From assembly GCF_001418325.1 (NCBI RefSeq), contig NZ_LIPN01000185.1, forward strand, positions 1 to 45,154: a stretch of DNA of 45,154 bases. Direction: 5' to 3'. Under the pieces are notes generated by a model. It saw only the letters and a program-made list of their open reading frames with translations, searched no databases and was not told where the DNA came from. Numbering within the stretch: the first letter of the stretch is position 1; each line of letters begins with the position of its first letter. The stretch is from Streptomyces atriruber (GTDB lineage: Bacteria > Actinomycetota > Actinomycetes > Streptomycetales > Streptomycetaceae). Positions 26,420 to 34,743 of this stretch are shown here, piece by piece. The translations under genes and the position numbers were made by a program.

Positions 26420-27538
26420 TCAGCCCTTCGCGGGAGCGAGGCGCTGGAGCTCGGCCTCAGTCGACTTGAGCAGGTCGTTCCAGGACGCCTCGAACTTCTC
26501 GACGCCCTCGTCCTCGAGCAGCTGCACGACATCGTCGTAGCTGATGCCGAGCTTCTCCACCGCGGCGATCTCCGCGCGCGACTGGTCGTACGTGCCCGCG
26601 ATGGTGTTGCCGGTGATCGATCCGTGGTCGGCCGAGGCCTCCAGGGTCGCCTCCGGCATCGTGTTCACCGTGTTGGGCGCGACGAGGTCGTCGACGTAGA
26701 GCGTGTCCTTGTACGCGGGGTCCTTGACGCCGGTCGAGGCCCACAGCGGACGCTGCTTGTTGGCCTGGGCCTTGTCGAGGGCGGCCCAGCGGTCGGAGGA
26801 GAAGACCTCCTCGTACGCCTCGTACGCCAGCCGCGCGTTGGCGAGCGCGGCCTTGCCCTTGAGGGACTTGGCCTCGTCCGTGCCGATGCCGTCCAGGCGC
26901 TTGTCGATCTCGGTGTCCACGCGGGACACGAAGAAGGACGCCACCGAGTGGATCTTGGACAGGTCCAGGCCGCGCTCCTTGGCCTTCTCCAGGCCGGCGA
27001 GGAAGGCGTCCATGACCGCGCGGTAGCGCTCCAGCGAGAAGATCAGCGTGACGTTGACGCTGATGCCGAGGCCGATGACCTCGGTGATCGCCGGGAGGCC
27101 CGCCTTGGTGGCCGGGATCTTGATGAGCGTGTTCGGCCGGTCCACCAGCCAGGCCAGCTGCTTGGCCTCGGCGACCGTGGCCGCCGTGTTGTGCGCCAGA
27201 CGCGGGTCGACCTCGATCGACACGCGGCCGTCCTGGCCGCCCGTCGCGTCGAAGACCGGGCGCAGGATGTCGGCGGCGTCACGGACGTCCGCCGTCGTGA
27301 TCATGCGAATGGCCTCTTCGACGGTGACCTTGCGGGCGGCGAGGTCGGCGAGCTGCTGCTCGTAGCCGTCGCCCGACGAGATCGCCTTCTGGAAGATCGA
27401 CGGGTTGGTCGTGACGCCCACGACGTGCTGCTGGTCGATCAGCTCGGCGAGGTTGCCGGACGTGATCCGCTTGCGCGACAGGTCGTCCAGCCAGATCGCG
27501 ACGCCTTCTTCGGAAAGGCGCTTGAGTGCGTCTGTCAT
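26420..27538 (-). CDS. tal: Transaldolase
   Basis: Transfers a dihydroxyacetone unit from sedoheptulose 7-phosphate to glyceraldehyde 3-phosphate. 372 residues, the actinobacterial Tal subfamily. Seen: '[20 protein letters not shown]', '[15 protein letters not shown]', '[15 protein letters not shown]', the Schiff-base Lys region '[18 protein letters not shown]', '[19 protein letters not shown]', '[19 protein letters not shown]', '[37 protein letters not shown]'. ATG 27538 has TAGGAG at eight bases. 34 bp after tkt and 6 bp before zwf, so one operon. Confidence 0.97.
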   Translation of the reverse strand: MTDALKRLSEEGVAIWLDDLSRKRITSGNLAELIDQQHVVGVTTNPSIFQKAISSGDGYEQQLADLAARKVTVEEAIRMITTADVRDAADILRPVFDATGGQDGRVSIEVDPRLAHNTAATVAEAKQLAWLVDRPNTLIKIPATKAGLPAITEVIGLGISVNVTLIFSLERYRAVMDAFLAGLEKAKERGLDLSKIHSVASFFVSRVDTEIDKRLDGIGTDEAKSLKGKAALANARLAYEAYEEVFSSDRWAALDKAQANKQRPLWASTGVKDPAYKDTLYVDDLVAPNTVNTMPEATLEASADHGSITGNTIAGTYDQSRAEIAAVEKLGISYDDVVQLLEDEGVEKFEASWNDLLKSTEAELQRLAPAKG

Positions 27539-27572
27539 GGAATTACATCTCCTACTTGGTCGTATATGAGCG

Positions 27573-29675
27573 TCAGCGCTGAGCGGCGGCGATCGATTCC
27601 CGCGCCGCCTGGGCCACCGCGTCGGCGGTGAACCCGAACTCGCGGAAGAGCACCTTGGCGTCCGCGGAGGCACCGAAGTGCTCCAGCGAAACGATGCGAC
27701 CGGCGTCACCGACGAAGCGGTGCCAGGTCAGGCCGATGCCCGCCTCGACCGCCACGCGCGCCTTCACCGACGGCGGGAGCACGCTCTCGCGGTACCCCTG
27801 CTCCTGCTCCTCGAACCACTCGACCGACGGCATCGAGACGACTCGCGTCGGGACGCCCGCGGCCTGCAGCTGCTCGCGCGCCTCGACGGCGAGCTGGACC
27901 TCGGAGCCGGTGCCGATGAGCACGACCTCGGGCGCTGTGCTCTGCCCGTTGGGCCCTTCGGCCTCGAAGAGGACGTAGCCGCCCTTGGCGGCGTCCTCGT
28001 TGCGCTCGTACGTGGGCACACCCTGGCGGGTCAGCGCGAGGCCGTGCGGGGTGCCCTTGCCGAACTCCTTGGTGTAGCGCTTGAGGATCTCGCGCCACGC
28101 GATGACGGTCTCGTTCGCGTCGGCCGGGCGCACGACGTTCAGGCCCGGGATGGCGCGCAGCGAGGCCAGGTGCTCGACCGGCTGGTGGGTCGGGCCGTCC
28201 TCGCCGAGGCCGATGGAGTCGTGCGTCCACACGTACGTCACCGGCAGGTGCATCAGCGCGGACAGACGCACGGCGTTGCGCATGTAGTCGGAGAACACCA
28301 GGAAGGTGCCGCCGTAGATGCGGGTGTTGCCGTGCAGCGCGATGCCGTTCATCTCCGCGGCCATGGAGTGCTCGCGGATGCCGTAGTGGATCGTGCGGCC
28401 GTACGGATCGGCCTCCGGCAGCGGGTTGCCCTTCGGCAGGAACGAGGAGTTCTTGTCGATGGTGGTGTTGTTGGAGCCCGCCAGGTCGGCGGAGCCGCCC
28501 CACAGCTCGGGGATGACCGCGCCGAGCGCCTGCAGGACCTTGCCGGACGCGGCACGCGTGGCGAGACCCTTGCCGGTCTCGAACTCCGGGAGCTTCTCCT
28601 CCCAGCCCTCGGGCAGCTCGCCCGCGGCGATGCGGTCGAACTCGGCCGCGCGCGCGGTGTTCGCGGTGCGCCAGGCGGCGAAGCCCTTCTCCCACTCGGC
28701 CTTGGCCTCGCGGCCCCGGTCGAGCGCCTTGCGGGCGTGCGCCAGGACCTCGTCGGAGACCTCGAAGGTCTGCTCCGGGTCGAAGCCGAGGACGCGCTTG
28801 GTGGCGGCCACTTCCTCGTCGCCGAGCGCCGAGCCGTGTGCGGCCTCGGTGTTCTGCGCGTTCGGGGCGGGCCAGGCGATGATCGAGCGCATCGCGATGA
28901 AGGAGGGGCGCTCGGTCTCGGCCTTGGCGGCCTCGATCGCGGCGTAGAGGGCGGCGGGGTCGAGGTCGCCGTCCGCCTTGGGCGCCACGCGCTGGACGTG
29001 CCAGCCGTACGCCTCGTACCGCTTGAGGGTGTCCTCGGAGACCGCGGTCTCGGTGTCGCCCTCGATCGAGATGTGGTTGTCGTCCCACAGCAGGATCAGG
29101 TTGCCGAGCTTCTGGTGCCCGGCCAGCGACGAGGCCTCGCCGGAGATGCCCTCCTGGAGGCAGCCGTCACCGGCGATGGCGTAGACGAAGTGGTCGAACG
29201 GGGACGAGCCGTCGGCCGCCTCCGGGTCGAACAGGCCGCGCTCGTAGCGGGCGGCCATCGCCATGCCCACGGCGTTGGCAACGCCCTGGCCCAGCGGGCC
29301 CGTGGTCGTCTCCACGCCCACCGTGTGGCCGTACTCCGGGTGGCCCGGGGTCTTCGAACCCCAGGTGCGGAAGGCCTTCAGGTCATCCAGCTCCAGGCCG
29401 AAGCCGGCCAGGTACAGCTGGATGTAGAGGGTCAGGGACGAGTGGCCCGCAGAGAGGACGAACCGGTCGCGGCCGGTCCACTCGGCGTCCGCCGGGTCGT
29501 GGCGCATCACCTTCTGGAAGAGGGTGTACGCGGCGGGCGCGAGGCTCATGGCCGTACCGGGATGGCCGTTGCCGACCTTCTGTACGGAATCCATGGCCAG
29601 GACGCGGGCGGTGTCAACGGCCCGCTGGTCCAGTTCGGTCCACTCGAGGTCTGTGGTGGTCGGCTTGGTGCTCAC
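27573..29675 (-). CDS. tkt: Transketolase
   Basis: Thiamine-diphosphate enzyme moving two-carbon ketol units in the non-oxidative pentose phosphate pathway. 700 residues. Seen: '[26 protein letters not shown]', '[19 protein letters not shown]', '[20 protein letters not shown]', the ThDP-binding '[37 protein letters not shown]', and in the pyrimidine domain '[42 protein letters not shown]' . GTG start at 29673-29675; the best AGGAG is 14 bases upstream, longer than ideal. First gene of the five-gene pentose phosphate operon; a candidate -10 lies at 29740-29745 and repeated CGCTCA elements lie in its promoter region. Confidence 0.97.
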   Translation of the reverse strand: MSTKPTTTDLEWTELDQRAVDTARVLAMDSVQKVGNGHPGTAMSLAPAAYTLFQKVMRHDPADAEWTGRDRFVLSAGHSSLTLYIQLYLAGFGLELDDLKAFRTWGSKTPGHPEYGHTVGVETTTGPLGQGVANAVGMAMAARYERGLFDPEAADGSSPFDHFVYAIAGDGCLQEGISGEASSLAGHQKLGNLILLWDDNHISIEGDTETAVSEDTLKRYEAYGWHVQRVAPKADGDLDPAALYAAIEAAKAETERPSFIAMRSIIAWPAPNAQNTEAAHGSALGDEEVAATKRVLGFDPEQTFEVSDEVLAHARKALDRGREAKAEWEKGFAAWRTANTARAAEFDRIAAGELPEGWEEKLPEFETGKGLATRAASGKVLQALGAVIPELWGGSADLAGSNNTTIDKNSSFLPKGNPLPEADPYGRTIHYGIREHSMAAEMNGIALHGNTRIYGGTFLVFSDYMRNAVRLSALMHLPVTYVWTHDSIGLGEDGPTHQPVEHLASLRAIPGLNVVRPADANETVIAWREILKRYTKEFGKGTPHGLALTRQGVPTYERNEDAAKGGYVLFEAEGPNGQSTAPEVVLIGTGSEVQLAVEAREQLQAAGVPTRVVSMPSVEWFEEQEQGYRESVLPPSVKARVAVEAGIGLTWHRFVGDAGRIVSLEHFGASADAKVLFREFGFTADAVAQAARESIAAAQR

Positions 29676-29739
29676 CCTGAGTCAGGGCTCCTCTCCACAT
29701 GTCGAATGCCGGCGGCGTAGATCCCACCGGCCGATGTCG

Positions 29740-29745
29740 AGCCTA
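29740..29745 (-). promoter_or_regulatory. Candidate tkt -10 element
   Basis: On the minus strand TAGGCT, giving a leader of about 60 bases. A TGAGCG element (29763-29758 on the same strand) ends 12 bases upstream, overlapping the -35 position, so a protein bound there could control the promoter. Confidence 0.4.
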
Positions 29746-29757
29746 CCGTTGCTAGAA

Positions 29758-29968
29758 CGCTCATTTTTTCGAGTCATTCCAGACTGCAGTGACATGCGAG
29801 GATGCGCCTGCCGAAAGGAAAGCGCAGACATTCCGCAAGTGAATACGGGCTCGCTCATATGTCCGCTCAAAAGGCCATAGGTGTCGCCCATTTGTCCGCT
29901 CAATGAACGCACGGTTCCGCTCATGTGGCGACCCAAGTCGCCCCGGACGTCGTTCGGCCGGTCGCTCA
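29758..29968 (+). repeat. Six same-strand CGCTCA elements in the tkt/ctaB divergent region
   Basis: CGCTCA at 29758, 29852, 29864, 29897, 29918 and 29963 (start positions), all in one orientation. The core copies extend to TGTCCGCTCAA (29860-29870 and 29893-29903) and TTCCGCTCATG (29915-29925). Start-to-start distances among the last five are 12, 33, 21 and 45, near whole turns of the helix. The 425-bp gap (29676-30100) is also less GC-rich than the rest of the window (for example TTTTTTCGAGTCATT at 29764-29778) and has no confident gene. Likely transcription factor sites; alternatively TTGAGC on the minus strand (TTGAGC-N18-TATGGC at 29903-29874) may be -35 elements of tandem tkt promoters. 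Confidence 0.6.
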
Positions 29969-30100
29969 ACACGACCCCACCCCCGCGAAGGGCGAGGTAT
30001 GGGCAACGTCTACAGTGGCGTGGTACGCGCGGGCCTTTACCGGATCTTCATGTCTGAAGGTGCTGGTCGGCTCGCTGGGATGTCTCTGTCAGGGGTGTGC

Positions 30101-31048
30101 GTGACGGCCGTTGAATCCCGTCCAGCGGGGGTTTCCGGGACGGACCTTAGCCCGAGCCATCGGCCGTTCGGGGCTCGTGTCAAGGCGTTCGTGGCGCTGA
30201 CCAAGCCGCGGATCATCGAGCTTCTGCTCATCACCACCGTTCCGGTGATGTTCCTCGCCGAGCAAGGAGTGCCCGACCTGTGGCTGGTCTTCGTGACCTG
30301 CCTGGGCGGATACCTCTCCGCGGGGGGCGCGAACGCGCTCAACATGTACATCGACCGCGACATCGACGCGCTGATGGACCGCACGTCGCAGCGGCCGCTG
30401 GTGACGGGCATGGTCAGCCCCCGCGAGTGCCTCGCCTTCGGCATCACCCTCGCGGTCGTCTCCACCCTGTTGTTCGGCTTCGCCGTCAACTGGCTCTCCG
30501 CCTGGCTCTCGCTCGGCGCGCTGCTCTTCTACGTGGTCGTCTACACGATGATCCTGAAGCGCCGGACCTCGCAGAACATCGTCTGGGGCGGCATCGCGGG
30601 CTGTCTGCCGGTGCTCATCGGCTGGTCCTCGGTCACCAACTCGATGTCGTGGGCGCCGATCGTCCTCTTCCTCGTCATGTTCTTCTGGACGCCGCCGCAC
30701 TACTGGCCGCTCTCCATGAAGGTCAAGGACGACTACGCCCGCGTGGGCGTGCCGATGCTGCCGGTCATCGCCTCCAACAAGGTGGTCGCCCGCCAGATCG
30801 TCCTCTACAGCTGGGTCATGGTCGCCGTCTCGCTGCTGCTGCAGCCGCTCGGCTACACCGGCTGGTTCTACACCGCGGTGGCGCTGGTGACCGGCGGCTG
30901 GTGGCTGTGGGAGGCGCACGGGCTGCAGAACCGGGCCAAGGCGGAGGTCACGGGCGGCAAGCTCAAGGAGATGCGGCTCTTCCACTGGTCCATCACCTAC
31001 GTCTCGCTGCTCTTCGTCGCCGTGGCGGTGGACCCCTTCCTGCGCTGA
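30101..31048 (+). CDS. ctaB: Protoheme IX farnesyltransferase (heme O synthase)
   Basis: Integral membrane prenyltransferase that adds farnesyl to heme B, giving heme O for cytochrome oxidase. From the chosen GTG the protein is 315 residues, UbiA superfamily, with about eight to nine transmembrane helices. Seen: first Asp-rich motif '[25 protein letters not shown]', second '[15 protein letters not shown]', and '[14 protein letters not shown]'. GTG 30101 is preceded by AGGGG; ATG 30080 is in frame but has a poorer ribosome binding site, and the longer open frame to 29903 covers the promoter region. The N-terminus TAVESRPAG is, as I recall, that of other Streptomyces CtaB. Divergent from tkt. 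Confidence 0.95.
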   Translation: MTAVESRPAGVSGTDLSPSHRPFGARVKAFVALTKPRIIELLLITTVPVMFLAEQGVPDLWLVFVTCLGGYLSAGGANALNMYIDRDIDALMDRTSQRPLVTGMVSPRECLAFGITLAVVSTLLFGFAVNWLSAWLSLGALLFYVVVYTMILKRRTSQNIVWGGIAGCLPVLIGWSSVTNSMSWAPIVLFLVMFFWTPPHYWPLSMKVKDDYARVGVPMLPVIASNKVVARQIVLYSWVMVAVSLLLQPLGYTGWFYTAVALVTGGWWLWEAHGLQNRAKAEVTGGKLKEMRLFHWSITYVSLLFVAVAVDPFLR

Positions 31049-31071
31049 CCGTCCACGGTCGAGGGCTCTGC

Positions 31072-31118
31072 CGACGGGCGGGGCACGTGGTGTTGCACGC
31101 CACGTGCCCCGCCCGTCG
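31072..31118. terminator. Terminator after ctaB
   Basis: Perfect 19-bp stem CGACGGGCGGGGCACGTGG (31072-31090) with its reverse complement at 31100-31118, loop TGTTGCACG. Confidence 0.85.
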
Positions 31119-31127
31119 CCAGTTGAT

Positions 31128-31144
31128 CTACCCGTCGGTAGCAT
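31128..31144 (+). promoter_or_regulatory. Leaderless-type promoter with CTACC/GGTAG inverted repeat
   Basis: TAGCAT (31139-31144) lies seven bases before ATG 31152 with no Shine-Dalgarno, so the transcript probably starts at the ATG. CTACC (31128-31132) and GGTAG (31137-31141) form an inverted repeat overlapping the -10, a possible operator. No good -35. Confidence 0.45.
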
Positions 31145-31151
31145 CCTGCTC

Positions 31152-31499
31152 ATGGCAGACACGCAGCAGGTGGACGACAGCAAGCAGGCCGCGAAGGCCG
31201 AGCGCCGGGCGGCCCGGCTCGCGAAGGAGATCGGCGCCTTCGCGCGGGCCCACGGCGGGGCCGAGGCGCAGATCGCGTACATCGGGCACGAGGGCACCCG
31301 GATCGTCCTCGTCGGCGAGGACGGCGGCTGGGGCGACCTGGTGGCGCCCACCTACGCCGTCGCGCAGAGCGCCGTGGAAAAGGCCGGAATCACCGTCCAC
31401 GAGGACTTCGCCGGGGAATTCGCCGCCAAGGTGAAGACCGGCCCCTACGAGTGGAAGCGGATGGCCGGCATCCAGATCGGCGGCCCGAGCAACGACTGA
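31152..31499 (+). CDS. Small conserved actinobacterial protein of unknown function
   Basis: A 115-residue, soluble, charged protein I do not recognise beyond a general impression of a conserved Streptomyces hypothetical. The first 35 residues are a Lys/Arg/Ala/Glu-rich helix ('DDSKQAAKAERRAARLAKEIGAFARAH'), the rest a compact domain with 'AYIGHEGTRIVLVGEDGGWGDLVAPTYAVAQSAVEKAGITVHEDF' and a 'PYEWKRMAGIQIGG' end. No signal or membrane segment. ATG start without a ribosome binding site but with a -10 at leaderless spacing. It stands alone between the ctaB terminator and an amidohydrolase gene. Confidence 0.8.
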   Translation: MADTQQVDDSKQAAKAERRAARLAKEIGAFARAHGGAEAQIAYIGHEGTRIVLVGEDGGWGDLVAPTYAVAQSAVEKAGITVHEDFAGEFAAKVKTGPYEWKRMAGIQIGGPSND

Positions 31500-31603
31500 C
31501 GGCCCCCGGCAACTGCTTCCGCCGATAAAGGCCGAAAGCAACACCTGACACCCGGGTCACCCGTTAGGACCGTAGGAGCAAGGTCCACGCATCGGGAGTC
31601 CGG

Positions 31604-32710
31604 ATGATCGAAACGCCGTCCCTGGTGGATCAGTACTGCCATGGCGTCCTCCGTACGGAGCTGGGCCTCGGCACCTTCGAGGCCCACCTCGGCCGGGGCG
31701 AGGGACCGCCCGCCCCCGGCACCACCTTCTTCGACACCCAGACCGGCTTCGCGGTGCGCCGCTGGTGCCCGCCGCTGCTCGGCATCGAGCCGCACTGCCC
31801 GCCGGCCCGCTATCTCGCCCGCCGCCGCGAACTCGGCGTCCTGGAGTCGGGGCGGCGCCTCCTGCGCGGCAGCGGCATCACCACGTACCTCGTCGACACG
31901 GGCCTGCCCGGGGACCTGACGGGACCCGGCGAGATGGCCTCCGCCGGTGCCGCCGACGCCCGCGAGATCGTCCGCCTGGAATTACTGGCCGAGCAGGTCG
32001 CGGACACCTCGGGCACCGCCGACTCGTTCCTCGCCAACCTCGCCGAGTCCGTGCACGCGGCCGCCGCCGGAGCCGTCGCCTTCACCTCGGTCGCGGGCGA
32101 GCGGCATCCGCTCGCCCTCGCCCCGGAGCCGCCGGGGCCCGGCGAGGTGCGGGGCGCGGTGGGGCGCTGGCTCGCGGGGCGGCAGGTGGGCGGCGTGCTC
32201 GCCGATCCCGTGCTGCTGCGGCATCTGCTGTGGATCGCGGTGGCCTCGGGCCGCCCGCTGCAGCTGCACGCGGGGGCCGGGGACCCGCAGACGTACTTCG
32301 GGGAGTTCGCGCGGGCCACCGCCGGGCTCGGCACCGATCTGGTGCTGCTGCACGGCTATCCGTACCACCGCAGCGCCGCGCACCTCGCGGCCGTCTTCCC
32401 GCACGTGTACGCCGATCTCGGCCCCGCACTCGTCCGCACCGGAGCCCGCGCGGCCGCCGTGCTCGCCGAGATCCTCGAACTGGCGCCCTTCGGCAAGCTG
32501 CTGTTCTCCAGCGGCGCCCACGGGCTGCCCGAACTGCACGTCGTCGGGGCACACCTGTTCAGGGAGGCACTCGGGAGGGTGCTCGGGACCTGGGTCGCGG
32601 AGGGCGCCTGGTCGCTCACCGACGCGCAGCGCGTGGCGGGTCTGATCGCCGCGGGCAACGCGCGGCGGGTGTACGGGCTGCCGGTCGGGTCAGACGGCCG
32701 AGAGCCGTGA
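31604..32710 (+). CDS. Amidohydrolase-2 family protein
   Basis: A 368-residue TIM-barrel protein of the amidohydrolase-2 type. Seen: 'VDQYCHGVLRTELGLGTFEAHLG' near the start (where metal-dependent members have HxH), 'LRGSGITTYLVDTGL', 'PLQLHAGAGDPQTYFGEF' in mid-protein, 'LVLLHGYPYHRSAAHLAAVFPHVYADLGPALV', and 'KLLFSSGAHGLPELHVVGAHLFREALG' near the end. The N-terminal HxH is reduced to a single His (CHG), so classical binuclear metal binding is doubtful; members near FluG/GlnA-linked amidohydrolases look similar. ATG 31604 with GGGAG five bases upstream. Its last 21 bp overlap the end of the convergent ctaA. Substrate unknown. Confidence 0.8.
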   Translation: MIETPSLVDQYCHGVLRTELGLGTFEAHLGRGEGPPAPGTTFFDTQTGFAVRRWCPPLLGIEPHCPPARYLARRRELGVLESGRRLLRGSGITTYLVDTGLPGDLTGPGEMASAGAADAREIVRLELLAEQVADTSGTADSFLANLAESVHAAAAGAVAFTSVAGERHPLALAPEPPGPGEVRGAVGRWLAGRQVGGVLADPVLLRHLLWIAVASGRPLQLHAGAGDPQTYFGEFARATAGLGTDLVLLHGYPYHRSAAHLAAVFPHVYADLGPALVRTGARAAAVLAEILELAPFGKLLFSSGAHGLPELHVVGAHLFREALGRVLGTWVAEGAWSLTDAQRVAGLIAAGNARRVYGLPVGSDGREP

Positions 32711-33688
32711 GTCGTCCGCCTGGGCGGGCAGGTCGGCCGTGGTGAGCGGACGCTCCCGCAGCGAGAGCAGGACGCGCACCACGGCGATCCACACCACGCA
32801 CGAGCCCAGCATGTGCAGGCCGACCAGGAGCTCCGGCAGGTCCGTGAAGTACTGGACGTAACCGATCGTGCCCTGCGACAGCAGGATCAGGAACAGCTGG
32901 CGGGTGCGGACCAGCGGGCCGGGCGGCGCGTCGACCGCCTTCAGGACGAACCACAGGGCGAACGTCAGCGTCACCACGATCCAGGCGAGGACCGCGTGCA
33001 GCTTGCTGACCGCCTCCCAGTCGACGCCCATTCGCGGCACGTCGCTGGAGTCGCCCGCGTGCGGCCCGGCGCCCGTCACGACGGTGCCCACCACGATCAG
33101 CAGGGCGGCGGCCGCGACCAGGAACCAGACGAGCTGCGCCACGGCCTTGCCGACCAGCGGCCGCGGTTCCGCGTCGCCCTCCTGGGTCCGCTGCCACATG
33201 ACGACGGCGACCGCGATCAGGGCGGAGGAGAGCAGGAAGTGTGCCGCGACCGTGTACGGGTTCAGGCCGACGAGGACGACGATGCCGCCGAGCACCGCAT
33301 TGCCCATGACCAGCCAGAACTGCACCCAGCCGAGCCGGACGAGGCTGCGCCGCATCGGCTTCTGCGAGCGGGCCGCGATGATCGCCCAGCCGACGGCCGC
33401 GGAGAGCACGTACGCCAGCATGCGGTTGCCGAACTCGATGGCTCCGTGGACGCCCATCTCATGGGTCGCGGTCAGCGAGTCGTCCGTGCACTTGGGCCAG
33501 GTCGGGCAGCCGAGGCCCGAGCCGGTCAGTCGGACAGCGCCGCCCGTCACCACGATGAGGACCGTCATGACGAGGGAGATCAGGGCCGCCCGCTGGACGG
33601 TCCGCTGGGTGGGGGTCCAGCGCTCGGCGATGAAGGCGAGCGGGTTCCGCACGGCTTGAGCGATGTCGGCTCGGGTCACGTTTGGCAC
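32690..33688 (-). CDS. ctaA: Heme A synthase (COX15/CtaA)
   Basis: Oxidises the C8 methyl of heme O to give heme A. 332 residues with eight predicted transmembrane helices. Seen: 'VVTGGAVRLTGSGLGCPTWPKCTDDSL' with the conserved Cys pair in the first external loop, His-containing 'HGAIEFGNRMLAYVL', 'NPYTVAAHFLLSSALIAVAVVM', 'VTGAGPHAGDSSDVPRMGVDW', 'SKLHAVLAWIVVT' and 'LLVGLHMLGSCVVW', supplying the four heme-binding His. GTG 33688 has TACGAT six bases upstream and no Shine-Dalgarno, so the mRNA is probably leaderless. Works with CtaB encoded 1.6 kb away on the other strand. Confidence 0.95.
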   Translation of the reverse strand: MPNVTRADIAQAVRNPLAFIAERWTPTQRTVQRAALISLVMTVLIVVTGGAVRLTGSGLGCPTWPKCTDDSLTATHEMGVHGAIEFGNRMLAYVLSAAVGWAIIAARSQKPMRRSLVRLGWVQFWLVMGNAVLGGIVVLVGLNPYTVAAHFLLSSALIAVAVVMWQRTQEGDAEPRPLVGKAVAQLVWFLVAAAALLIVVGTVVTGAGPHAGDSSDVPRMGVDWEAVSKLHAVLAWIVVTLTFALWFVLKAVDAPPGPLVRTRQLFLILLSQGTIGYVQYFTDLPELLVGLHMLGSCVVWIAVVRVLLSLRERPLTTADLPAQADDSRLSAV

Positions 33689-33694
33689 GCGCCC

Positions 33695-33700
33695 ATCGTA
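33695..33700 (-). promoter_or_regulatory. Candidate -10 for a leaderless ctaA transcript
   Basis: Minus-strand TACGAT, six bases before the GTG. No ribosome binding site intervenes. Confidence 0.5.
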
Positions 33701-33759
33701 GGGGGCCGCTTGTGCACGGCTTCACGAGGGGGACGTATGCGGTGCTTTTGTGACCACGG

Positions 33760-34530
33760 TTACTCCCAGCGGAAGAACTTCGCCGCCGCGCCGAGCCCGA
33801 GCACCGACCACACCGCGAGGATGCCGAGGTCCTTCCACGGCATGCCCGCGCCGTGCTGCAGGACGTCGCGCAGGCCGTCCGAGAGCGCCGAGATGGGGAG
33901 CAGTCCGAGGAGCGTCTGAGCCGCGTCGGGGAACTTGTCCAGGGGGACGATCACACCGCCGCCCATCAGGAGCAACAGGAAGACGAGGTTCGCGGCCGCC
34001 AGCGTCGCCTCCGCCTTGAGCGTGCCCGCCATCAGCAGGCCGAGCCCGGAGAACGCCGCTGTGCCGAGCACCAGGAGCAGCAGCACGGCGAAGGGGTTGC
34101 CGTGCGGCGACCAGCCGAGCGCGAACGCGATGACCGTGACGAGAACGACCTGCAGGACCTCGGTGACCAGCACCGAGAGGGTCTTCGCCGTCATCAGGCC
34201 CCAGCGGGGGAGCGGTGAGGCGCCGAGCCGCTTGAGCACGCCGTACCGGCGCTCGAAGCCCGTCGCGATCGCCTGTCCCGTGAACGCCGTCGACATCACG
34301 GCCAGCGCGAGGATGCCGGGGGCGAGGAAGTCCACGGCCTCGCCCTTGCCGGTGTCGACGATGTCGACCGCGCTGAAGAGGACGAGCAGCAGCGTCGGGA
34401 TGATGACCGTCAGGAGCAGCTGCTCGCCGTTGCGCAGCAGCATCTTCGTCTCCAGGGCCGCCTGCGCCGCGATCATGCGAGGGAGCGGGGCGGCGCCCGG
34501 CTTCGGCGTGTACGTTCCGGCGGCGCTCAT
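33760..34530 (-). CDS. ABC-2 type transporter permease
   Basis: A 256-residue membrane subunit of an ABC exporter with about six transmembrane helices. Seen: 'MLLRNGEQLLLTVIIPTLLLVLFSAVDIV', 'FLAPGILALAVMSTAFTGQAIATGFERRYGVLKRLGASPLPRWGLMTAKTLSVLV' (the family 'R.G.L..L...P.....' block), 'VLLLLVLGTAAFSGLGLLMAGTLKAEATLAAANLVFLLLLMGGGVIVPLDKFP'. The ATG at 34528-34530 has AAGGAG eight bases upstream and overlaps the stop of a 31-codon frame created by a tandem repeat. In close relatives one expects this gene to follow the ATPase gene directly. Drug or lipid export is likely for the family; the substrate is unknown. Confidence 0.92.
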   Translation of the reverse strand: MSAAGTYTPKPGAAPLPRMIAAQAALETKMLLRNGEQLLLTVIIPTLLLVLFSAVDIVDTGKGEAVDFLAPGILALAVMSTAFTGQAIATGFERRYGVLKRLGASPLPRWGLMTAKTLSVLVTEVLQVVLVTVIAFALGWSPHGNPFAVLLLLVLGTAAFSGLGLLMAGTLKAEATLAAANLVFLLLLMGGGVIVPLDKFPDAAQTLLGLLPISALSDGLRDVLQHGAGMPWKDLGILAVWSVLGLGAAAKFFRWE

Positions 34531-34622
34531 CCGCGCAGCTCCTTGCCTGTGAGCTCCAGGCTGTGCTTTCCCGGGGGACAACCCCCGGGCCCCCGGCCGA
34601 AAGACGAGTGGGTGTGCGTCAT
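34527..34622 (-). CDS. Possible 31-residue coupled small ORF (copy 2)
   Basis: ATG to TGA, 32 codons, beginning MTHTHSSFGRGPGG and ending LELTGKELRG. Its ATG overlaps the stop of the preceding small ORF (ATGA) and its TGA overlaps the permease ATG. AAGGAG precedes it at good spacing. It arises entirely from a 92-bp duplication; its end copies the C-terminus of the ABC ATPase. Whether the peptide has a function is unknown. Confidence 0.45.
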   Translation of the reverse strand: MTHTHSSFGRGPGGCPPGKHSLELTGKELRG

Positions 34623-34743
34623 GAGCGCAACTCCTTGCCGGTGAGCTCGAGGCTGTGCTTTCCCGGGGGACAACCCCCGGGCCCCCGGCCGAAAGACGAG
34701 TGGGTCTGCGTCATGAGCGCAACTCCTTGCCGGTGAGCTCGAG
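34528..34743 (-). repeat. Tandem 92-bp duplication between ABC ATPase and permease genes
   Basis: Unit 1 is 34528-34619, unit 2 34620-34711 (I count 6 differences in 92), and the first 32 bp of a third copy (34712-34743) are identical to unit 2 and form the last codons of the ATPase gene. Each full unit contains a palindrome CCCGGGGG-ACAA-CCCCCGGG (34570-34589, 34662-34681), a Shine-Dalgarno and an ATGA stop/start. 92 is not divisible by three, which is why each copy restarts in a new frame. Confidence 0.95.
34619..34714 (-). CDS. Possible 31-residue coupled small ORF (copy 1)
   Basis: ATG to TGA, 32 codons, beginning MTQTHSSFGRGPGG and ending LELTGKELRS. ATG 34714 overlaps the ATPase stop (ATGA) and AAGGAG in the end of the ATPase gene serves as ribosome binding site. 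Differs from copy 2 by only two residues. Translation is likely on signals alone; function unknown. Confidence 0.45.
   Translation of the reverse strand: MTQTHSSFGRGPGGCPPGKHSLELTGKELRS

Noticed and set aside
29682..29972. A 96-codon minus-strand reading frame just before tkt, with in-frame repeats LSGQM/LSGHM produced by the CGCTCA elements
   Set aside because: Codon use lacks the third-position GC bias of every real gene here, there is no good ribosome binding site, and the repeats are better explained as DNA sites. Kept only as an outside possibility.
29903..30100. Longer ctaB with 66 additional N-terminal residues
   Set aside because: That stretch contains repeats and promoter-like sequence, has no CtaB similarity, and GTG 30101 has a ribosome binding site.
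34570..34681. CCCGGGGG-ACAA-CCCCCGGG hairpins as transcription terminators inside the ABC operon
   Set aside because: They lie within translated small frames and the permease lacks its own promoter, so full termination is unlikely; recorded as part of the repeat.
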